Of a stretch of 64,000 bases of DNA, positions 58,082 to 64,000 are shown in pieces. Both the position numbers and the translations under genes were made by a program. The DNA is from Neoceratodus forsteri (Eukaryota; Chordata; Ceratodontiformes; Ceratodontidae). Below the pieces are notes generated by a model. That model worked only from the letters and a program-made list of their open reading frames with translations, had not been told where the DNA came from and searched no databases. The first letter of the stretch is position 1; every line of letters starts with the position of its first letter. The stretch covers positions 1,076,089,001-1,076,153,000 of the forward strand of contig CM057453.1 in assembly GCA_016271365.2 (NCBI GenBank), written 5' to 3'.

Positions 58082-61000
58082 GATGCCTTGTGGTACAGAA
58101 GATTTCTGAAGAATGTTTAGGATTTAGAAACCATGGGGTCCATGGCCTGGTTAAGGCACACTGGATCCCTTGCAGTACAGAAGATTTCTGAAGAACTGTT
58201 TAGGTTCCAGAGACCGCAGAGTACAAGGCCTGGTCAAAGCACACTGGATCCCATGCAGTGCTGTGGATTTCTGAAAAGCTATTTTGGTTCCAGAAATCGA
58301 GAGGTCCGTGGGCTGGTCAGGACATGCTGGATCCCTTGCAGTAGAAAGGATTTCTGAAAAGATATCTAGGTTCCAGAAACTACGGGGTCTGTGACCTGGT
58401 CAAGGCACACTAGATCCCTTGCAGTAGAGAGGATTTCAGAAGAACTGTTTAGGTTCCAGAAATCAAGGGGTCCATGACCTGGTCAAGGCACACTGGAACC
58501 CTAGCAGTACAGAGGACTTCTGAAGAACTGTTTAGGTTCCAGAAATTGAGAGGTCCATGACCTGGTCAGAGCATACTGGATCCCTTGCAGTACAGAGGAT
58601 TTCTCTGAATAACTGTTGAACTTCCAGAAATCACGAAATCTGTGGACTGGTCAGGGCATGCTGGATCCCCTGCAGTACAGAGGATTTCTGAAAAGCTGTT
58701 TAGGTTCCAGAAACCACGGGATCTGTGGCCTGGTCAAGGCACACTAGATCCTTTGCAGTACAGAGGATTTCTGAAAAGCTGTTTAGCTTACAGAAATCGT
58801 GGGGCCCGTGGCCTGGTCAACACACACTGGTTCCCTTGTAGTAGACAGGATTTCGGAAGAACTGTTTAGGTTCCTGAAATCAAGGGGGTCCGTGGTCTGG
58901 TCAAGGCACACTGGATCCCTTGCAGTACAGAGGACTTCTGAAATGCTGTTTATCTTCCAGAAATTGCGAGGTCCATGGCCTGGTCAAGGCACACTGGATC
59001 CTTTGCAGTACAGAGGATTTCTGAAGAACTGATTAGGTTTCAGAAATTGAGGGGTCCGTGGCCTGGTCAGGGCATGCTGGATCCCTTGCAGTACAGAAGA
59101 TTTCTGAATAACTGTTGAACTTCCAGAAATCGTGGGGTCCATGTCCTGGTCAAGGCACACTGGATCCCTTGCAGTTGAGAGGATTTCTGAAAAGCTGTTT
59201 AGGTTTCAGAAATTGAGGGGTCCTTGGTCTGGTCAAGGCACACTGGATCCATTGCAGTTGAGAGGATTTCTGAAAAGCTGCGTAGGTTCCAGAAATCATG
59301 GGGTCCATGGCCAGGTCAAGGCATGCTGGATCCCTTTCAGTACAGAGGATTTCTCTAGAACTGTTTAGGTTCCAGAAACCATGGGGTCTGTGGCCAGGTC
59401 AAGGCATGCTGCATCAGTTGTACAGCAGACTTCTGAAGAACTGTTTGGGTTCCAGAAACCGTGTGGTCAATGGCCTGGTCAAGGCACGCTGGATCCCTTG
59501 CAGTACAGAGGATTTCTAAAGAACTGTTTAGGTTCTAGAAATCATGGGGTCCATGGCCTGGTCAAGGCATGCTGGACCCCTTGAAGTACAGTGGATTCCT
59601 GAAGAACTGTTTAGGTTCCAGAAATCACGGGGTCCATGGCCTGGTCAAGGCATGCTGGATCCTTTGCAGTACACTAAATTTCTGAAGAATTTTTTAGGTT
59701 CTAGAAATCGCAGGGTATGTGGCCTGGTCAAGACATGCTAGATCCCTGGCAGAACAGAGTATATCTGAAAACTGTTTTGGTTCAAGAAATCTACTGGTCT
59801 GTGGCCTGGTCAAGGCACACTGGATCCCTTGCTGTACAGAGGATTCCAGAAATACTGTTTAGGTTCCAGAAATCGAGTGGGCTGTGGCCTGATCAAGGCA
59901 CGCTGGATCCCTTGCAGTACTGTGGATTTCTGAAGTACTGTTTACAGTCCCAAAACTGTGGGGTCCATGGATTGGTGAAGGCACACTGGATCCCTTGCAG
60001 TACACAGGATTTCTGATGAAGTGTTTGTGTTCCAGATACTGAGTGGTGCTTGTCCTGGTCAAGGCATGCAGGATCCCTTGAAGTAGAGAGGATTTCTGAA
60101 GAACTGTTTAGGTTCCAGAAACCATGGTGTCTTTGGCCTGGTTAAGGCACGCTGGATCCCTTGCAGTTCAGAAGATTTCTGAAGAACTGTTTAGGTTCCA
60201 GAAACCACGGGGTAGAAGGCCTGGTCAAGGCACACTGGATCCCTTGCAGTGCAGAGGATTTTTGAAAAGCTGTTTAGGTTCCAGAAATCACGGAGTCCGT
60301 GGCCTCATCAAGGCACACTGGATCCCTTGCACTACAGTGGATTCCTGAAAAGCTGATTAGATTCCAGAAACCACGGGGTCCATGGCCTGGTCAAGGCACA
60401 CTGGATTCCTTGAAGTACAAAGTATTTCTGTAGAACTGTTAAGGTTCCAGAAACCACGGGGTCTGTGGCCTGGACATGGCATGCTGGATACCTCGCAGTA
60501 GAGAAGATTTCTGAAAAGCTGTTTAGCTTCCAGAATTTGAGTGGTCCATTTCCTGGCCAAAGCACGCTGGATCCCTTGTGGTACAGAGGAGTTCCGAAAA
60601 GCTGTTTAGATTCCAAAACTCGAAGGGTTCATGGCCCGGTCAAGGCACAATGGTTCCCTTGCACTACAGAGGATTTCTGAAAAGCTGTTGAGGTTTCAGA
60701 AATCGAGGGGTCCATGGCCTGGTCAAGGCATGTTGGATCCTGCAGTACAGAGTATTTCTGAAAAATTGTTTAGGTTCCATAAATTGAGGGTTCCATGGAT
60801 GGTCAATGGCACTGGATCCCTTGCAGTACAGAGTATTTCTGAAAGTGTTTAGGTTCCAGAAATCACGGGTCCATATCCTGGTCAAGACTTGATCCCTTGC
60901 AGTACCAGAGGATTTCTAAGAACTGTTTAGGTTCTGGAAATTGGGTTCTGGAACCAGTCAAGGGCATGCTGGATCCCTTTGAAGTACCGAGGATTTCGAA

Positions 61001-61218
61001 GAACTGTTTAGGTTCCTAGAAATCACGGGGTCCATGGCTCTAGTCAAACCACGCTGGATCCCTCACGAGTAGTGATATCTGAAGAAGTGTTTAGATCCAG
61101 AAACCTGTGTCCATGGCCTGGTGAAGGCATGCTGGATCTCATGTGCAGTACAGAGGATTTCTGAAGAACCTGATTAGGTACCTGAAACTGTGGGGTCTGG
61201 CCAGGTGCAAGCAAACTG
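58082..61218 (+). repeat. Higher-order repeat unit 3 (about 3.14 kb, internally deleted)
   Basis: Collinear with unit 2 to about 60858. There sequence matching 56660 joins sequence matching 57735, removing about 13 monomers in phase. Two other monomers present in unit 2 (near 55740 and 55970) are also absent here, near 60090-60260. The last 500 bases carry many single-base indels. Confidence 0.75.
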
Positions 61219-64000
61219 GATGCCTTGTGGTGCAGAAGATTTCTGAAGAACTGTTTACGATTTGAAACCATGGGGTCCATGGCCTGGTTGCACACTGGAT
61301 CCCTTGCAGTACAGAAGATTTCTGAAGAACTGTTTAGTTCCAGAGACCGCAGAGTACAAGGCCTGGTCAAAGCACACTGGATCCCATGCAGTGCTGTGGA
61401 TTTCTGAAAAGCTATTTTGGTTCCAGAAATCAAGAGGTCCATGGGCTGGTCAGGGCATGCTGGATTCCTTGCAGTAGAGATGATTTCTGAAAAGATATTT
61501 AGGTTCCAGAAACTACGTGGTCTGTGGCCTGGTCATGGCACACTAGATCCCTTGCAGTAGAGAGGATTTCAGTAAGGAACTGTTTAGGTTCCTGAAATCA
61601 AGGTCCATGACCTGGCAAGGCACACCTGGAACCCTAGCAGTACAGAGGACTTCTCGAAGAACTGTTTAGGTTCCAGAAATTGAGAGGTCCATGACCTGGT
61701 CAGAGACGCTTGATCCCTTGCAGTACAGAGGATTTCTGAATAACTGTTGAACTTCCAGAAATCACAAAATCTGTGGACTGGTCAGGGCATGCTGGATCCC
61801 CTGCAGTACAGAGGATTTCTGAAAAGCTGTTTAGGTTCCAGAAACTGCGGGGTCTGTGGCCTGGTCAAGGCACACTAGATCCTTTGCAGTACAGAGGATT
61901 TCTGAAAAGCTGTTTAGCTTCCAGAAATTGTGGGGGGGCCGTGGCCTGGTCAACACACACTGGTTCCCTTGTAGTAGACAGGATTTCGGAAGAACTGTTT
62001 AGGTTCCTGAAATCAAGGGGTCCATGGTCTGGTCAAGGCACACTGGATCCCTTGCAGTACAGAGGACTTCTGAAATGCTGTTTATCTTCCAGAAATTGCA
62101 GGGTCCATGGCCTGGTCAAGCACACTGGATCCTTTAAGTGTACAGAGGATTTCGAGATGAACTGATTAGGTTTCAGAAATTGAGGGTTCGTGGCCTGGTC
62201 AGGCATGCTGGATCCCTTGCAGCACAGAATATTTCTGAATAATCAGTTGAACTTCCAGAAATTAGTGGGTCCATGTACCGGTCGGCAACACTGGATCCTT
62301 GTAGTAGTGAGAGGATTTCTGAAAAGCTGTCTTAGGTTTCAGAAATTGAGGGTCCGTGTTCTGGTCAAGGCACACTGGATCCATTGCAGTTGAGAGGATT
62401 TCTGAAAAGCCTGTAGGTTCTAGAAATCATGGGTCCATGGCCAGGTCAAAGCATGCTAGATCCCTTTTCAGTACAGAGGATTTCTCTAGAACTGTTTAGG
62501 TTCCAGAAACCATGTGGTCTGTGGCCAGGTCAAGGCATGCTGCATCAGTTGTACAGCAGACTTCTGAAGAACTGTTTGGGTTCCAGAAACCGTGTGGTCA
62601 ATGGCCTGGTCAAGGCACGCTGGATCCTTGTAGTGCACAGAGGATTTCTAAAGAACTGTTTGGGTTCTAGAAGTCCTTGGGGTCCATGGCCTGGTCAAGG
62701 CATGCTGGACCCTTGAGTACAGTGGATTCTGAAGAACTGTTTAGGTTCCAGAAATCACGGGGTCCATGGCCTGGTCAAGGCATGCTGGATCCCTGCAGTA
62801 CACTAAATTCTGAAAATTTTTTAGGATCTAAAATCCGGGGTATGTGGCCTGGTCAAGACATACTAGATCCCTGGCAGAACAGAGTATATCTGGAAACTGT
62901 TTTGGTTCAAGAAATCTACTGGTCTGTGGCTCGTCAGGCACTGGATCCCTCGCAGTACAGAGGATTCCAGAAATACTGTTTAGGTTCCAGAAATCGAGTG
63001 GTCTGTGGCCTGGTCAAGGCACGCTGGATCCTTGCAGTGCTGTGGTTTCTGAAGTACTGTTTACAGTCCCGGGCTGTGGGGTCCATGGATTGGTGAAGGC
63101 ACATGGATCCCTTGCAGTACAGGATTTCTGATGAAGTTTTTGTGTTCCAGATACCGAGTGGGCTCCGTCCTGGTCAAGGCAAGCAGGATCCCTGAAGTGA
63201 GAGAGGATTTCTGAAGAACTGTTTAGGCTCCAGAAACCATTTTGTCTGTGGACTGGTCAAGGCAAGCTGGATCCCTTGAAGTACAGCGGATTTCTGAAGA
63301 ACTGCTTAGGTTCCAGAAACCATGGTGTCTTTGGCCTGGTTAAGGCACGCTGGATCCCTTGCAGTACAGAAGATTTCTGAAGAACTGTTTAGGTTCCAGA
63401 AACCACGGGGTAGAAGGCCTGGTCAAGGCACACTGGATCCCTTGCAGTGCTGTGGATTTCTGAAAAGCTGTTTAGGTTCCAGAAAACAGAGGGTCCATGG
63501 CCTGGTTAAGGCACACTTGATCCCTTGCAGTGCAGAGGATTTTTGAAAAGCTGTTTAGGTTCCAGAAATCACGGAGTCCGTGGCCTCATCAAGGCACACT
63601 GGATCCCTTGCACTACAGTGGATTCCTGAAAAGCTGTTTAGATTCCAGAAATCACAGGGTCCATGGCCTGGTCAAGGCACACTGGATTCCTTGCAGTACA
63701 AAGTATTTCTGTAGAACTGTTAAGGTTCCAGAAACCACGGGGTCTGTGGCCTGGACATGGCATGCTGGATACCTCGCAGTAGAGAAGATTTCTGAAAAGC
63801 TGTTTAGCTTCCAGAAATTGAGTGGTCCATTTCCAGGCCAAAGCACGCTGGATCCCTTGTGGTACAGAGGAGTTCTGAAAAGCTGTTTAGATTCCAAAAA
63901 TTGAGGGGTTCATGGCCCAGTCAAGGCACAATGGTTCCCTTGCACTACAGAGGATTTCTGCAAAGCTGTTGAGGTTTCAGAAATCTGATGGTCCGTGGCC
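61219..64000 (+). repeat. Higher-order repeat unit 4 (partial, runs off window)
   Basis: Collinear with units 2 and 3 and cut by the window end. Between 61219 and about 63200 it has unusually many one- to three-base indels. After 63200 the sequence returns to the normal quality of the array. Confidence 0.75.

Larger units (their letters stand above)
44901..64000 (+). repeat. 83-bp BamHI satellite, block 3, with higher-order repeats
   Basis: About 230 monomers that continue past the window end. The same 83-bp unit as blocks 1 and 2 is arranged in a repeated order of distinctive monomers. Examples are a GTATCAGTTGTACAGCGG monomer at about 45155 and 48558 (later GTGTCAGTTGTACAG at 52620 and 57010), a GCCTGCTCACCTCATGCTGG monomer at about 45470, and the GGATGCCTTG monomer at six places. 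Copies of the long unit look more than 95 percent alike, while neighbouring monomers are far less alike, which is the definition of a higher-order repeat. No gene is present. Confidence 0.97.

Noticed and set aside
30374..64000. Dozens of 60-130-codon open frames on both strands of the satellite
   Set aside because: They follow from an 83-bp period cycling through three phases. They have no independent start context, vary in frame with monomer indels, and match no protein motif.
30374..64000. CRISPR-like array
   Set aside because: The repeats are contiguous 83-bp monomers without unique spacers. The context is a eukaryotic satellite with LINEs and no cas genes.
30374..64000. tRNA-derived origin of the 83-bp monomer
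   Set aside because: GGTTCCAGAAA resembles the first half of a pol III B box (GGTTC), but the rest of the box and a correctly spaced A box are missing, and no cloverleaf can be drawn.

Overview
This window looks like intergenic heterochromatin from a large, repeat-rich vertebrate genome. The mix of L1-like LINEs, Tx1-clade-like LINEs, a CR1/L2-like LINE and a Harbinger-like end suggests an amphibian, but no species can be named from the sequence. I see no convincing cellular gene, tRNA, rRNA or snRNA. Nearly everything is a transposable element, most of them broken by frameshifts and stops, or tandem repeat. Element letters A-G and the name 'module X' are mine.

Layout. 1-4783 is L1-like element A (+), mainly ORF2 and its 3' end. 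4784-5055 holds a decayed repeat and a TC tract. 5056-8606 is L1-like element B (-). L1-like element D (+) begins at about 8607. It is split by the near-full-length L1-like element C (-, about 8698-14860), which is bracketed by a 17-bp target-site duplication with one mismatch. D resumes at 14878 and runs to about 20121. 20122-21475 carries two roughly 470-bp direct repeats. 22285-23800 is a decayed CR1/L2-like LINE. 23850-26992 is GT-rich and ends in a Harbinger-like terminus. 27000-30040 is a Tx1-like LINE (E).

The right half of the window is the more unusual part. A conserved non-coding repeat (module X) follows element E at 30041. It leads through an A-run into an 83-bp BamHI-type satellite (block 1, 30374-32177). 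After a retroelement tail and a GCTGTAGCATTA minisatellite comes the left half of another module X. It is interrupted at exactly the same internal site by a different Tx1-like LINE (F, 33871-39691), which is flanked by CCTACTCTTT on both sides. The right half of X then leads, at the same junction, into satellite block 2 (40022-43768). Element G, a 5'-truncated LINE with an open 270-codon frame, sits inside the array at 43769-44900. Satellite block 3 fills the rest (44901-64000) and is organised into higher-order repeats that reach about 4.4 kb (about 53 monomers).

Reading: E and F behave like target-site-specific LINEs using module X as a landing site. X and the 83-bp satellite form a composite unit present at least twice with collinear monomer order. 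The satellite then expanded by unequal exchange. Most variation between monomers falls at three decayed CpG positions, which fits a methylated array. All family names rest on motifs read by eye, and no database search was run.
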